Below, in pieces: positions 7,389 through 16,284 of a stretch of DNA of 64,000 nucleotides. A program made the position numbers and the translations under genes. The stretch spans positions 248,001 to 312,000 of the forward strand of contig JBBAKX010000003.1 in NCBI GenBank assembly GCA_040403315.1. The letters are read 5' to 3'. The first letter of the stretch is position 1, and each line of letters begins with the position of its first letter. Below the pieces are notes generated by a model that saw only the letters and a list, made by a program, of their open reading frames with translations, was not told the origin of the DNA and made no database searches. The stretch comes from CAMCXT01 sp040403315 (GTDB taxonomy: Bacteria > Bacteroidota > Bacteroidia > M30B66).

Positions 7389-8500
7389 TTTTTATCCCCG
7401 GTTTTACCGGTAGAAAGTGGCCAGTCATCTTGTGGTGTCTGGCTTCTTTATTTTTACTAGTTTATGCTTGTTTAACCATCATAATCATCCCGAATGATGA
7501 ATGGCTGTGGTTGAACTTACACGCCATCGAAAATGGCCGAATTGCATGGTCGTTATTAATTGTACTAATGATTTGGCCTGCATGGCGTAACCTTCGACTA
7601 GGTGCTTGGCTTTTTTTAGTTCCACTTTGCGCTTCAATATTACTTAGTTGGCCACTTATTTTAAGTGGACGCTTGTATGGGCAACTAATCAAGCATTCAA
7701 AAAACAATAATGGATTCAGTGTTACACGTTGGTTGAAAGGAGAATCCGATAATATTTTTTGTTATGGTTATACATCGCCTAGAAATTCCAATCTTCAATC
7801 GCTACTTTACATTCCGCGTGAAGTTAACAAAACAACTCCCATTGTATATTTAATTCATGGTGGTGGATTTTATCAAGGTTCTCCTCAATGGATGCATGGT
7901 TGGGCTTCGGCATTGTGCGAACAAGGAATTGCTGTAGCCTCTCTGGCATATCCATTGGCCCCAGATGCTACATTTCCTAGGCAAACAGATGAGATTTCTT
8001 TAATTATTCAAGATTTGAAATTGGAATTCTCCAAGAAACAAGTCGATACAAACTCAATATTTATTGCTGGATCATCCGCTGGTGGAACATTAGCATTAAC
8101 CTCCGTTTTGAATTATTCACAAATTAAATTTAAAGGTGTAATAGCACTTTATCCAATTACCGATTTCTCGAAACCCTTCAAAAGTATTTCGGATATGGAG
8201 AAAATTACCAAGGATTATCAAGGAACCAAAAGTTTGAATTCCATTTCTCCGATACTGCAAATCCATCAAAATTCTCCCCCACTTTTATTGATTCATGGAG
8301 GAAATGATTTAATAATTCCATTAGAGCAATCTCTTGAATTTGCTGAGGCGTGGCAAAAACAAGGCAATTCTGCACAATTTGTCGAATTTTCATGGGCCAC
8401 GCACAGTTTTGAATATCCAATGTATGGCCCCTCTGGGCAGTTGCTTAAACAATTGAGCGTTGATTTTATTAAATCTAATTCAGTCAATTCATCAAAGTAA
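7385..8500 (+). CDS. membrane-anchored alpha/beta-hydrolase, HSL-type esterase
   Basis: 371 aa. The first 95 residues hold about three hydrophobic helices. The remainder is an alpha/beta hydrolase of the hormone-sensitive-lipase type: oxyanion motif HGGGF (158-162), nucleophile elbow GSSAGG with S231, a probable acid in HGGNDLIIP and the catalytic histidine in ATHSFEYP. It probably cleaves carboxyl esters at the membrane. Substrate unknown. It is coupled to the PKD lipoprotein, so both may act in the envelope. The membrane N-terminus is unusual for this enzyme class. Confidence 0.85.
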   Translation: MIFIPGFTGRKWPVILWCLASLFLLVYACLTIIIIPNDEWLWLNLHAIENGRIAWSLLIVLMIWPAWRNLRLGAWLFLVPLCASILLSWPLILSGRLYGQLIKHSKNNNGFSVTRWLKGESDNIFCYGYTSPRNSNLQSLLYIPREVNKTTPIVYLIHGGGFYQGSPQWMHGWASALCEQGIAVASLAYPLAPDATFPRQTDEISLIIQDLKLEFSKKQVDTNSIFIAGSSAGGTLALTSVLNYSQIKFKGVIALYPITDFSKPFKSISDMEKITKDYQGTKSLNSISPILQIHQNSPPLLLIHGGNDLIIPLEQSLEFAEAWQKQGNSAQFVEFSWATHSFEYPMYGPSGQLLKQLSVDFIKSNSVNSSK

Positions 8501-8634
8501 ATTACTGTTTTAAAATCAATAAAAAATATTGAATTAATTATTAATTTCTTTTGCCATTTTATAAAAAACAAGTTTTCCAAAAAAAAATGAATCTCCAAAA
8601 ACAATATCTTCGTTCAACTTAATATCGATTTAAA

Positions 8635-9555
8635 ATGAAAAAATTATTTCCAATTTTATTCGTTCTAGCGACCTTTTTTAATTCTTGTTCTGAAGATAAG
8701 GCGTCTCTAAAAATTCAAATGTCATTGGGAGATGTATTTGAACTTGAAATGAAAACATTGAATGAAATGGATCAAACCAGCATGGGGACTAGGGTGCAAA
8801 TGAAAACTGAAATGATTCAATACGGAAATATTGAAGTTAAAGAAGTTACCTCAGATGATTTATTTAAATTTCAGTTGATGTATAACCGCATTGTTCAGCA
8901 AGTGAAAATGTCATCACCTTCTGAAACTTCCTATACAATCGACACAGACCAGCTAGATTCAATCTTGTCGGCTGAGGCTATCGAATCATTTAAATCAATA
9001 TCGTTGATGCTTAAGAAGCCCTTCGATGTTACGATGAACAAACGCGGGGAAGTTATTACTTGCACTTCTTCAGAATTTGATGCAGGACTAAAGAAACTAG
9101 CAGATGAAAATCCTTTCATGAAAATGGCGGCAGATCAATTTTCAATGGAAACACAAAAAGCAGGAATTCAATCACTTTTTGTAATTCTTCCAGAAGGAAA
9201 AACTACTGCTGGATCAGAATGGACTTATAAATCGGATGCATTCTCCTCTAGTTATCCTGTTGTAATGGAGAGCAATTACAAGGTGATAAAATCAGATGAA
9301 AACACCACAACCTTAACATCTAAAGGCACTGTTTCAATTAACAAAAATGCCAAAGGAATGATGGCAATGATGGTGAAGATGATGGATTTAACAGGCGAAG
9401 TAAATTCTGAAATTAAATTAGATTCAAAAACTGGCTTGCCTCTGCAAAACAAAATTGTAACCCAGATGAAAGGTTCCATGAAAATGTTTGGAGCGAACAT
9501 TCCCCTTTCAGTAAAAACAACTCAGGATATTTCAATCAAGAAAAAAGTAAATTAA
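8635..9555 (+). CDS. DUF6263-like lipoprotein
   Basis: 306 aa. The signal peptide ends in a lipobox-like FFNSC, so it is probably lipid-anchored in the envelope. The body fits the Bacteroidota family DUF6263: EMKTLNEMDQ, a central KKPFDVTMNKRGEV and a C-terminal GLPLQNKIVTQMKGSMKM. It is rich in methionine and lysine. No enzymatic motif is visible. It is convergent with trmN6, with the stop codons overlapping by 4 nt. Function unknown. Confidence 0.75.
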   Translation: MKKLFPILFVLATFFNSCSEDKASLKIQMSLGDVFELEMKTLNEMDQTSMGTRVQMKTEMIQYGNIEVKEVTSDDLFKFQLMYNRIVQQVKMSSPSETSYTIDTDQLDSILSAEAIESFKSISLMLKKPFDVTMNKRGEVITCTSSEFDAGLKKLADENPFMKMAADQFSMETQKAGIQSLFVILPEGKTTAGSEWTYKSDAFSSSYPVVMESNYKVIKSDENTTTLTSKGTVSINKNAKGMMAMMVKMMDLTGEVNSEIKLDSKTGLPLQNKIVTQMKGSMKMFGANIPLSVKTTQDISIKKKVN

Positions 9556-10265
9556 TCGGGCATTGCCAAATAATAAGGCTTGGCAATTTTTATAAAATCT
9601 TCATGGTATTTTCCACGTTCGCCATTTTCGATACAAATGGAAAACTCTATCGTATAGAAAATTTCTTTGGATAATAAAACCAAGCTCCTTACCGGTTGTT
9701 TGTTGGGCGTTGAAATCACTTTCGTGTGATTTTCTATAAACCAACCTGCTTCCTTTATATCCGCTGATAATTCTTCGAATCGATCAAAAGGGAAAATGAA
9801 TGCAGATTTGCCCTCTGGTTTGCTCCATTGATGGGCTTTATCGAACCACGTCTTCAAAGGAATTTCATGATGCCTTGCTAGTTTCCTGTCTGCTAAATCC
9901 GGCAAAACATGGCTTTGGTGAAAAGGAGGATTACAAATGATAAAATCTGCTTTTTCTTCAGGGTCAGGATTTAGGAAAATATCTGCATGTATAGAAGTAA
10001 TTCTGCCCGACCAGGGCGATGCATCGAAATTCTCTTGAGCTTGTTCAGCAGCATTTTGATTCAATTCAAATGCTATAATCTTGGCACCCGATCTTTGTGC
10101 AAGCATCAATGAAATCATACCAGTGCCGGTCCCTAAATCGAAGATTAAGCCATGATTGGGTGGTTTTGCCCAAGCACCAAGCAAAACTCCATCGGTACCA
10201 ACTTTCATAGCACATCGATCCTGGTGAACCGTGAACTGCTTGAAGCGGAACCAAGAATTCGGCAT
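9552..10265 (-). CDS. trmN6: tRNA1(Val) adenine(37)-N6-methyltransferase
   Basis: 237 aa. The start FRFKQFTVHQDRCAMKVGTDG is the hallmark of the YfiC/TrmN6 family. SAM motif I is DLGTGTG at 43-49, and the N6-adenine methylase motif NPPF is at 112-115. The enzyme methylates A37 of tRNA1(Val) in the cytoplasm. It ends in the 3' end of the DUF6263 gene and begins 12 nt after the accA stop on the same strand, so accA and trmN6 may be co-transcribed. Confidence 0.92.
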   Translation of the reverse strand: MPNSWFRFKQFTVHQDRCAMKVGTDGVLLGAWAKPPNHGLIFDLGTGTGMISLMLAQRSGAKIIAFELNQNAAEQAQENFDASPWSGRITSIHADIFLNPDPEEKADFIICNPPFHQSHVLPDLADRKLARHHEIPLKTWFDKAHQWSKPEGKSAFIFPFDRFEELSADIKEAGWFIENHTKVISTPNKQPVRSLVLLSKEIFYTIEFSICIENGERGKYHEDFIKIAKPYYLAMPD

Positions 10266-10276
10266 TCGAAAAATTC

Positions 10277-11233
10277 CTATTTTTCTAAAAACGATCCCAT
10301 TTCAGAGAATTTCTTAATTCTCCCTTCAACACGCTTTTCTGGCTTCATCTTCGATAATTTATCTAGATGTTTTAGCACCTCAGTTTTTACCGTTTTGAAG
10401 ATCTCATTGTAATTGGTATGCGCTCCACCGATTGGCTCTGGAATTATGCCATCAATCAGCTTATTTTGCATCATGTCTTCGGCTGTTAGTTTTAAACAAG
10501 TGGAAGCCTTCTCTTTAAAATCCCAACTTCTCCACAAAATCGAAGAACACGACTCAGGTGAAATAACTGAGTACCAAGTATTTTCTAACATCAACACTTT
10601 GTCGCCAATACCAATTCCCAAAGCCCCACCAGAAGCGCCTTCTCCAATGATTATACAAATAATTGGAACGCGTAATTTGGTCATTTCAAATAGGTTTCGA
10701 GCAATCGCTTCACCTTGTCCGCGCTCTTCAGCCTCTAACCCAGGAAATGCACCAGGTGTGTCAATGATAGTAACAACTGGCACATCGAACTTTTCTGCCA
10801 ATTTCATCAATCTCAATGCCTTTCGATAGCCTTCAGGATTCGCCATTCCAAAATTCCTGAATTGACGTTGCTTGGTATTTGCACCTTTCTGTTGACCGAT
10901 AAACATCACCGATTTACCATTTACACAGCCCAATCCACCTATCATTGCCTTGTCATCCTTCACAGTTCTGTCTCCATGCAATTCATGGAAATTTCCATCG
11001 GTGAGGTAATTAATATAGGAAAGCGCATAAGGCCTATCTGGATGGCGGCTCACTTGAACACGTTGCCAAGGAGTTAGTCCGCTGTAGATCGATTTGCGGG
11101 TTTCCTGAATCTTACGCTCGAGTTCGCTGATTGCAGGAACCATGTCAACACCACTTTTTTCAGCCAATTCATGGGCTTCTTGCAATTGTTCGAACAGATC
11201 ACTGATGGGTTTTTCGAATTCCAGAAACGTCAT
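10277..11233 (-). CDS. accA: acetyl-CoA carboxylase carboxyltransferase subunit alpha
   Basis: 318 aa, the usual AccA length. It starts MTFLEFEKPISDLFEQLQE. The carboxyltransferase core contains LSYINYLTDGNFHELHGDR, TIIDTPGAFPGLEAEERGQ and GEGASGGALGIGIGD. With AccD it transfers carboxyl groups from biotin to acetyl-CoA, the first step of fatty acid synthesis. It is followed closely by trmN6. ATG start at 11233. Confidence 0.97.
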   Translation of the reverse strand: MTFLEFEKPISDLFEQLQEAHELAEKSGVDMVPAISELERKIQETRKSIYSGLTPWQRVQVSRHPDRPYALSYINYLTDGNFHELHGDRTVKDDKAMIGGLGCVNGKSVMFIGQQKGANTKQRQFRNFGMANPEGYRKALRLMKLAEKFDVPVVTIIDTPGAFPGLEAEERGQGEAIARNLFEMTKLRVPIICIIIGEGASGGALGIGIGDKVLMLENTWYSVISPESCSSILWRSWDFKEKASTCLKLTAEDMMQNKLIDGIIPEPIGGAHTNYNEIFKTVKTEVLKHLDKLSKMKPEKRVEGRIKKFSEMGSFLEK

Positions 11234-11346
11234 ATTTCAATATTTTACAAGGGGTGCAATTTACGCATTCATCCGGATAGCTTAATTTCGAAGTGCAAAA
11301 TTGCTGTAGTAAAACTGTAAGTTTCAGATTATCAATTCAATATTGA

Positions 11347-12168
11347 ATGATTGTTTTCCCTCAAGCCAAGATTAACTTAGGATTGAACATCACCGGTAAG
11401 CGGTTAGATGGCTTCCATAACCTGAAAAGCATCTTTTTTTCAGTGGATCTTCGAGATGCATTGGAGGCGATTATTGATCCAAGCTTAAATCAAGGCGAAT
11501 TGGTCTTTACATGCAGTGGAATTCCGATTCCTGGAGATTCTTCTTCAAATTTGATTCTAAAGGCTGCAGTTTTGTTTGGTGAAGTTGTTTCCCTGCCGGG
11601 GATAAGGGTCCATCTTCACAAAAATATCCCGATGGGCGCAGGCATGGGTGGAGGTTCCTCCGATGGCACTTGGATGCTTCGGGCTTTAAACGAACTGATG
11701 AACAAACCGCTTAACCATAGTCAACTGTATGACATTGCAGTTAAACTAGGAAGCGACTGCCCGTTCTTTTTATATCACTCTGCTTGTTATGTAGAGGGTA
11801 GGGGTGAGGTATTGAAAGAAATTTCGCTTGATCTAAGCGGGTGGACTATTGCTTTAATTAATCCTGGTATTCATATCTCAACGGCTGAAGCATTTGGAAT
11901 GATTACACCAAGAGATCCGCAATTTTCAGTGATGGAAATTATTCAACAGCCAATTTCATTATGGAAGGGGAAATTGACAAATGATTTTGAAAAGCCAGCT
12001 TGTTTAAAGCATCCGGAAATTCAAAATGCGATTGATTTATTAGATAATTCTGGTGCAATTTATTCTGCCATGACGGGTAGCGGCTCAACTGTGTTTGGAT
12101 TGTTTGAAAGTGATCTAAATTTTCCCCAAACGCCCGAACATTGGTTTATACACAAAGCACAAATCTAA
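11347..12168 (+). CDS. ispE: 4-diphosphocytidyl-2-C-methyl-D-erythritol kinase
   Basis: 273 aa. AKINLGLNITGKRLDGFHNL at the N-terminus and the GHMP ATP-binding loop IPMGAGMGGGSSDG (94-107) identify IspE. GSDCPFF carries the expected aspartate, and the C-terminal MTGSGSTVFGLF is the third GHMP motif. It acts in the MEP pathway to isoprenoid precursors. It stands alone on its strand, divergent from accA and convergent with the DUF2807 gene. Confidence 0.96.
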   Translation: MIVFPQAKINLGLNITGKRLDGFHNLKSIFFSVDLRDALEAIIDPSLNQGELVFTCSGIPIPGDSSSNLILKAAVLFGEVVSLPGIRVHLHKNIPMGAGMGGGSSDGTWMLRALNELMNKPLNHSQLYDIAVKLGSDCPFFLYHSACYVEGRGEVLKEISLDLSGWTIALINPGIHISTAEAFGMITPRDPQFSVMEIIQQPISLWKGKLTNDFEKPACLKHPEIQNAIDLLDNSGAIYSAMTGSGSTVFGLFESDLNFPQTPEHWFIHKAQI

Positions 12169-12170
12169 AA

Positions 12171-12905
12171 TCAATAAATTCTAGAAATTGTCCCTTCTCC
12201 TTGGCGATCTTTTAAAAGCACTTCAGCTTCTCCAGTATAGTAAATGCTGCCTTTATTTCTAGTGATCAGTCTAATGGTTTCGGATGCATTAAAGTAATTA
12301 TCAGTTACTGAATTAGATTCAGCAAACACATTTTTGGCAGCTAATTTTAAATAATCACCATAACCTAAATCGGCACTGTAAACCGATAAATCAACGGTTT
12401 TTCCTTTTATAGTTACATCATTTGAGCCTGTATGTTGAGCAATAAAAAGGTATTTGTTCGAAATGGTTAAATTCACGTCCCCAGCATCATCCCGCAATTC
12501 GATCGATAATGAATCTCTTTTCAAACTATCGGTATTTGTAATTTGAGTGCTCCCCAAAACCAATATTTTTTGTAATTGTGTGTAATGTAAATAAACATTC
12601 ACAGGTATCTTATAACTTCTAACCCAATTACAAACATTGGTATTTTCTATGGTTAATGTTCCGAATTTATTTTCTGAAATGATATTTTCTAGCAATTTAT
12701 TTCCAGCTTCAATTTCAATGAAATCAACAGTATCTTCGATTAGAATTAAATTCATTCTTTTATGAATAACTAAGCTATCGAACGATTCTGTTATTCTAAT
12801 TTCCCTTTGAACAAGGCCCGTAGATTTAAAACAATCACCCATATTTTCTTTTTTACAAGAAAACAAAAACATCGTAATGATTGATATGATTAAAAACGAT
12901 CTCAT
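12171..12905 (-). CDS. DUF2807 (GIN-domain) lipoprotein
   Basis: 244 aa. A short lipoprotein signal ends MFLFSCKKE. The body is a repetitive beta-helix-like chain with phrases such as ITESFDSLVIHKRMNLILIED, IELRDDAGDVNLTISN and IKGKTVDLSVYSADLGYGD, typical of the head GIN/DUF2807 family. These are envelope proteins of unknown role. The ATG overlaps the stop of the PagL-like gene by 4 nt (ATGA), so the two are coupled. Confidence 0.82.
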   Translation of the reverse strand: MRSFLIISIITMFLFSCKKENMGDCFKSTGLVQREIRITESFDSLVIHKRMNLILIEDTVDFIEIEAGNKLLENIISENKFGTLTIENTNVCNWVRSYKIPVNVYLHYTQLQKILVLGSTQITNTDSLKRDSLSIELRDDAGDVNLTISNKYLFIAQHTGSNDVTIKGKTVDLSVYSADLGYGDYLKLAAKNVFAESNSVTDNYFNASETIRLITRNKGSIYYTGEAEVLLKDRQGEGTISRIY

Positions 12906-14068
12906 TGTTTAAATGTATATCCAATTCCAAGTTCAGCATAATCGGCAACAAAAAGATGCGATTTTAAAGTGAATTGCGCGATAAATTCTTTGTTTATATG
13001 ATATCTCCATCCAATTCTTTGGTAATAGAATGCATCTTGCTTAAACATATCAAAGACATAAAATCCTTGTTGTATTGGAATGCTCATTTTACCTATGTGA
13101 ATTTCATATGCAAATGTTAATCCTGCTCGAATTGGGGCACTCATTTCTGGTTTGCGTTTAAGCATCGATCGATCATACATTAAATCAATTCCTCCTCCGA
13201 ACGAACCTTTCATAGAATATCGTTTTAACGCATTTACAGAAATAGTTCCAGCACCGAATTTCGCACCATCAACTTGATCAACTTCCTTTAACCAAAATCC
13301 TCCCCATGCAAGCCATTTAAGCGACCTCCGAAGAATAGGAAATTTATTGTGATTCACCGCTACTGGCTGGCCGATGTTTAATGTAAGTCCGGAATTGATG
13401 CTCAAAACATTTATTCCAGTATTGGGAACAGTAAAAGCACCATTTGAAAAATGAGTGAGTGAAATTCCAGTGAAAAAATGTATTTTTCTGTCTATCTTCC
13501 AATTTACCTGCAACAGTAAATCAACTGCTGCATTTAAATTCGATCCAATCATTAAATTTTTTCTGTTCTCAAGCAAATCGAATTTTCTTGTGATATATGC
13601 AATTCCGGTGGCAACCCGAAAATGAGCATCCAATATTTTGTTTTTTTTCAATGGAAATGCAAAATAAGGCATTACCGAAATAGCACTTCCTGTTTTGTCA
13701 TTATTGAAATTCATGTAATGAAAAGCAATTCCTGAATAAGGATAACGATAGGTTTTTTCCCATTCTTTTACACCAGAAAAATTATAACGATAATTCAATT
13801 CAAATGATGAAATATGCCCGTTGATTAATGGTTCTATACTTGAACTGTGAGGAACAATAAAGCCATAACCAGCTCGAATTCCTAATGCTTTTGGGAACAC
13901 AGACATTTGTGCATGAATCCTTCCACAACATGCAAGCAAAATGACAACTAAACCTATTGAAATATATCGAAATTTCAAACTTGTACTATGAGATTTGTTT
14001 TTATCCAAGTGCCTAAACATCCGAGTTGTAAAGCAAATGAATTTCAATTGAATTACAAAACTATTCAT
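12902..14068 (-). CDS. PagL-like acyloxyacyl hydrolase (lipid A deacylase family)
   Basis: 388 aa from the ATG at 14068; an ATG at 14020 is a likely alternative because the signal-like helix YISIGLVVILLACCG starts well inside. It is a predicted outer-membrane beta-barrel. The PagL-type active-site strand reads THFSNGAFTVPNTGIN, with H206 and S208 matching the catalytic His and Ser. The position matching the third catalytic residue (Glu, 14 after His in Pseudomonas PagL, from memory) is N220 here. PagL removes a 3-O-acyl chain from lipid A. Activity is inferred from family only. Confidence 0.75.
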   Translation of the reverse strand: MNSFVIQLKFICFTTRMFRHLDKNKSHSTSLKFRYISIGLVVILLACCGRIHAQMSVFPKALGIRAGYGFIVPHSSSIEPLINGHISSFELNYRYNFSGVKEWEKTYRYPYSGIAFHYMNFNNDKTGSAISVMPYFAFPLKKNKILDAHFRVATGIAYITRKFDLLENRKNLMIGSNLNAAVDLLLQVNWKIDRKIHFFTGISLTHFSNGAFTVPNTGINVLSINSGLTLNIGQPVAVNHNKFPILRRSLKWLAWGGFWLKEVDQVDGAKFGAGTISVNALKRYSMKGSFGGGIDLMYDRSMLKRKPEMSAPIRAGLTFAYEIHIGKMSIPIQQGFYVFDMFKQDAFYYQRIGWRYHINKEFIAQFTLKSHLFVADYAELGIGYTFKQ

Positions 14069-14128
14069 TATAACAATTTTAGGTGAAATCTCGACTAATA
14101 ATTGCCTTTAAAAAGCTTTCCGAATAAC

Positions 14129-14136
14129 TATATTTG
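14129..14136 (+). promoter_or_regulatory. -7 promoter element of mazG
   Basis: TATATTTG is an exact TAnnTTTG match ending 17 nt before the mazG ATG. A TTG at 14102-14104 lies 24 nt upstream, slightly further than usual for the -33 box. Confidence 0.5.
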
Positions 14137-14153
14137 CAGCAAAATAGCAAAGA

Positions 14154-14933
14154 ATGCATACCCTTGAAGAAAAATTAGCCGCATTTACTAGGTTGCTCCA
14201 AATCATGGATGAATTGCGCGAACAGTGTCCTTGGGATATGAAGCAAACGCTTGAATCCTTGCGTCATTTAACTATAGAAGAAACCTACGAACTTTCAGAT
14301 GCGATTTTGTCTGGTGATAGAAAGGAAATCGAAAAGGAATTGGGTGATGTATTGTTACATATCGTTTTTTATGCTCGAATAGGATCTGAATCAGAGGATT
14401 TCGACATGAGCACACTGATCCATAAACTCTGTGATAAATTGGTAGTAAGACATCCACATATTTATGGAGATGTGAAGGTAAAAGACGAAAAGGAAGTGAA
14501 GGAAAATTGGGAGAAAATCAAGCTAAAGGAAGGTAACAAATCTGTTTTGGCTGGAGTGCCAATTTCGCTTCCTGCCATGATTAAAGCAGTTCGAATTCAA
14601 GAAAAAGCCAGAGGCGTCGGTTTTGATTGGGATCACGAAGATCAAGTTTGGGATAAAGTAAACGAAGAATTGATTGAATTTAAGCAGGAGGTAGCTAGCG
14701 GCGATCAAGAAAAAATGGAAGCAGAATTTGGTGACGTTTTGTTTTCGCTAATCAACTATGCCCGCTTCAGAAATATTAATCCTGAAGATGCCCTCGAAAA
14801 AACAAATCGGAAATTCATTGCTCGTTTTAACTATTTAGAATCTGAAGTCAATAAATCTGGAAAGTCTTTGTCCGACATGACTCTAGAAGAAATGGATTTC
14901 TATTGGAATGAAGCCAAAAAGCTTCCACACTAA
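14154..14933 (+). CDS. mazG: nucleoside triphosphate pyrophosphohydrolase MazG
   Basis: 259 aa, matching the two-domain enzyme. The N-terminal domain has CPWDMKQTLESLRHLTIEETYEL and GDVLLHIVFYARI. The C-terminal domain has the second set of acidic motifs, EELIEFKQEV and EAEFGDVLFSLINYARF. It hydrolyses (d)NTPs to monophosphates, a house-cleaning role, and in E. coli opposes the stringent response. It is followed after 38 nt by the thioredoxin gene. Confidence 0.95.
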   Translation: MHTLEEKLAAFTRLLQIMDELREQCPWDMKQTLESLRHLTIEETYELSDAILSGDRKEIEKELGDVLLHIVFYARIGSESEDFDMSTLIHKLCDKLVVRHPHIYGDVKVKDEKEVKENWEKIKLKEGNKSVLAGVPISLPAMIKAVRIQEKARGVGFDWDHEDQVWDKVNEELIEFKQEVASGDQEKMEAEFGDVLFSLINYARFRNINPEDALEKTNRKFIARFNYLESEVNKSGKSLSDMTLEEMDFYWNEAKKLPH

Positions 14934-14971
14934 ACAAAAATAATTTTCATTTGTCTTTTAAATAAAAGAAC

Positions 14972-15289
14972 ATGGCTGTTGTAACTTCCACTGATGCTGA
15001 TTTCAGCTCTATAATTTCAGATAATTCAAAAGTTATCGTAAAGTACTATGCCGACTGGTGTGGCAACTGTAAACTCATTTCGCCAAAGTTTAGAAGGCTT
15101 TCTGAGGACGAGCGATTCCAAGGCATTGTATTTGTTGATGTAAATGCTGAAGAAAACGAAGAAGCACGAAAAGTTGCAAATGTCGATAACCTTCCTTTTT
15201 TCGCTTTATTCCACAATGGAGAGCTTGTGCAAGGAAAAGCAGCTTCAAAAGAAGAAGCAATAGTTAATATGTTGGAGGGTTTGAAATGA
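14972..15289 (+). CDS. thioredoxin-family protein, CGNC active site
   Basis: 105 aa, one thioredoxin fold with no signal peptide, so cytoplasmic. The redox motif is WCGNC with C30 and C33, instead of the WCGPC of classical thioredoxin, followed by KLISPKFRRL. The cis-proline segment is NLPFFALFHNGE. It probably reduces a specific partner disulfide; the Gly-Asn dipeptide should shift its redox potential. Its TGA overlaps the ATG of the 80-aa gene, a coupled pair. Confidence 0.88.
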   Translation: MAVVTSTDADFSSIISDNSKVIVKYYADWCGNCKLISPKFRRLSEDERFQGIVFVDVNAEENEEARKVANVDNLPFFALFHNGELVQGKAASKEEAIVNMLEGLK

Positions 15290-15528
15290 AATTGGCAGTA
15301 ATTAAAAAACTGGCTGAAACCCGAAATATTGAGGATTTACGAAAAGCTGAAGAAGCTATTCTGAACGAAGAGACCCCAAGTATTGAAATTGATGGGGAAG
15401 ATGAAGGCGAACAATTAACGCACGTTATAGCAGCAATTCAAATTCTTACTGGTATGGAAATTCAAGGTTCAGATCTACGAACTGCTTTGCGTGCGTACAC
15501 TGAAAGGGTTAGGAATTCTATTTCCTAA
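15286..15528 (+). CDS. DUF6952-like 80-aa protein coupled to thioredoxin
   Basis: 80 aa, acidic, predicted mostly helical, no signal peptide and no cysteine. It begins MKLAVIKKLAETRNIEDLRK and has EGEQLTHVIAAIQIL in the middle. I recall the family as DUF6952, a small Bacteroidota group often found beside thioredoxin or peroxiredoxin genes. The 4-nt overlap with the thioredoxin gene here points to a joint role. Biochemical function unknown. Confidence 0.75.
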   Translation: MKLAVIKKLAETRNIEDLRKAEEAILNEETPSIEIDGEDEGEQLTHVIAAIQILTGMEIQGSDLRTALRAYTERVRNSIS

Positions 15529-16230
15529 TTAATTCATTCTTCGATAAAGTCTTCTAACTGATGATGGAAACCGCAAAGCATTGAAAACGATATCAAAGTT
15601 CTGTGGATCACTTACTAAAATTTGTCCTCGATCGGCCAATATTATCCTATAATCTTCATCTTGGAACGTGAGCATCATTTCTGCTAATTGGTTGCAACTC
15701 ATTGTACTTATAGATATCAAGCCAATGGCTGATTGATATCTATCATTTTCATTACCAATTTCTTTTAAATTCTTGAGCATTCCACCAAATTGGTTGTTAT
15801 TCATTCCTTGTTGATTGGTGGTGGGTTGCTGGTTTTTCTCAATTCTTCGCGCATCTGGTGTCCAAAAATGTGATCTTCCAGAATTGTTGTCGCTTTTTTG
15901 CTCGATTGGCAATAAGTTGATCACTTTGAATTGATTCATTGGATCAATAACTCCTTGAGTTGTTCTATTGTCTGCAAGGTCAATGAGACCCTCAAATACG
16001 GGTTTCCGAACTTCCGAATTTCCAAGCTTCATGAGCTTAATTATTTTCAATTGTTGCTTTCCAGAATTTAATGCATGAAAATTCATTTCTGTGGAAGGAT
16101 CGTTATAAAAAATCCCGTTTAATTCTGTTACAAATAAACTGCTGTCGTGCAGTGAAATATTTAATGATGCTTTTTGTGCATTTATATGAAATGTACAAAA
16201 AAGGATAATGTAAAAGATGGTGTATTTCAT
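15529..16230 (-). CDS. DUF4476 secreted protein
   Basis: 233 aa. A signal peptide (MKYTIFYIILFCTFHINAQ) is followed by a domain of unknown type. The C-terminal DUF4476 region has its repeating helical pattern: QSAIGLISISTMSCNQLAEM, LTFQDEDYRIILAD and DIVFNALRFPSSVRRL. A Gln/Asn-rich linker lies before it. Probably periplasmic or outer-membrane associated; function unknown. It is convergent with the 80-aa gene, the two stop codons abutting. Confidence 0.82.
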   Translation of the reverse strand: MKYTIFYIILFCTFHINAQKASLNISLHDSSLFVTELNGIFYNDPSTEMNFHALNSGKQQLKIIKLMKLGNSEVRKPVFEGLIDLADNRTTQGVIDPMNQFKVINLLPIEQKSDNNSGRSHFWTPDARRIEKNQQPTTNQQGMNNNQFGGMLKNLKEIGNENDRYQSAIGLISISTMSCNQLAEMMLTFQDEDYRIILADRGQILVSDPQNFDIVFNALRFPSSVRRLYRRMN

Positions 16231-16253
16231 GATTCAATATGGTTCTATTTTCT

Positions 16254-16261
16254 TAGGTTTG
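16254..16261 (+). promoter_or_regulatory. -7 promoter element of the SDR gene
   Basis: TAGGTTTG fits TAnnTTTG and ends 23 nt before the ATG at 16285. No -33 TTTG is at good spacing. Confidence 0.4.
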
Positions 16262-16284
16262 TTTTTCAAACATGATGCCAAGAT

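Noticed and set aside
8515..8532. Short inverted repeat TCAATA/TATTGA after the esterase gene
   Set aside because: Arms of only 6 A/T-rich bp with no T-tract; not enough for a terminator.
10413..10829. 138-codon frame antisense to accA
   Set aside because: accA motifs run through the whole region on the minus strand; the antisense frame is a codon-bias shadow.
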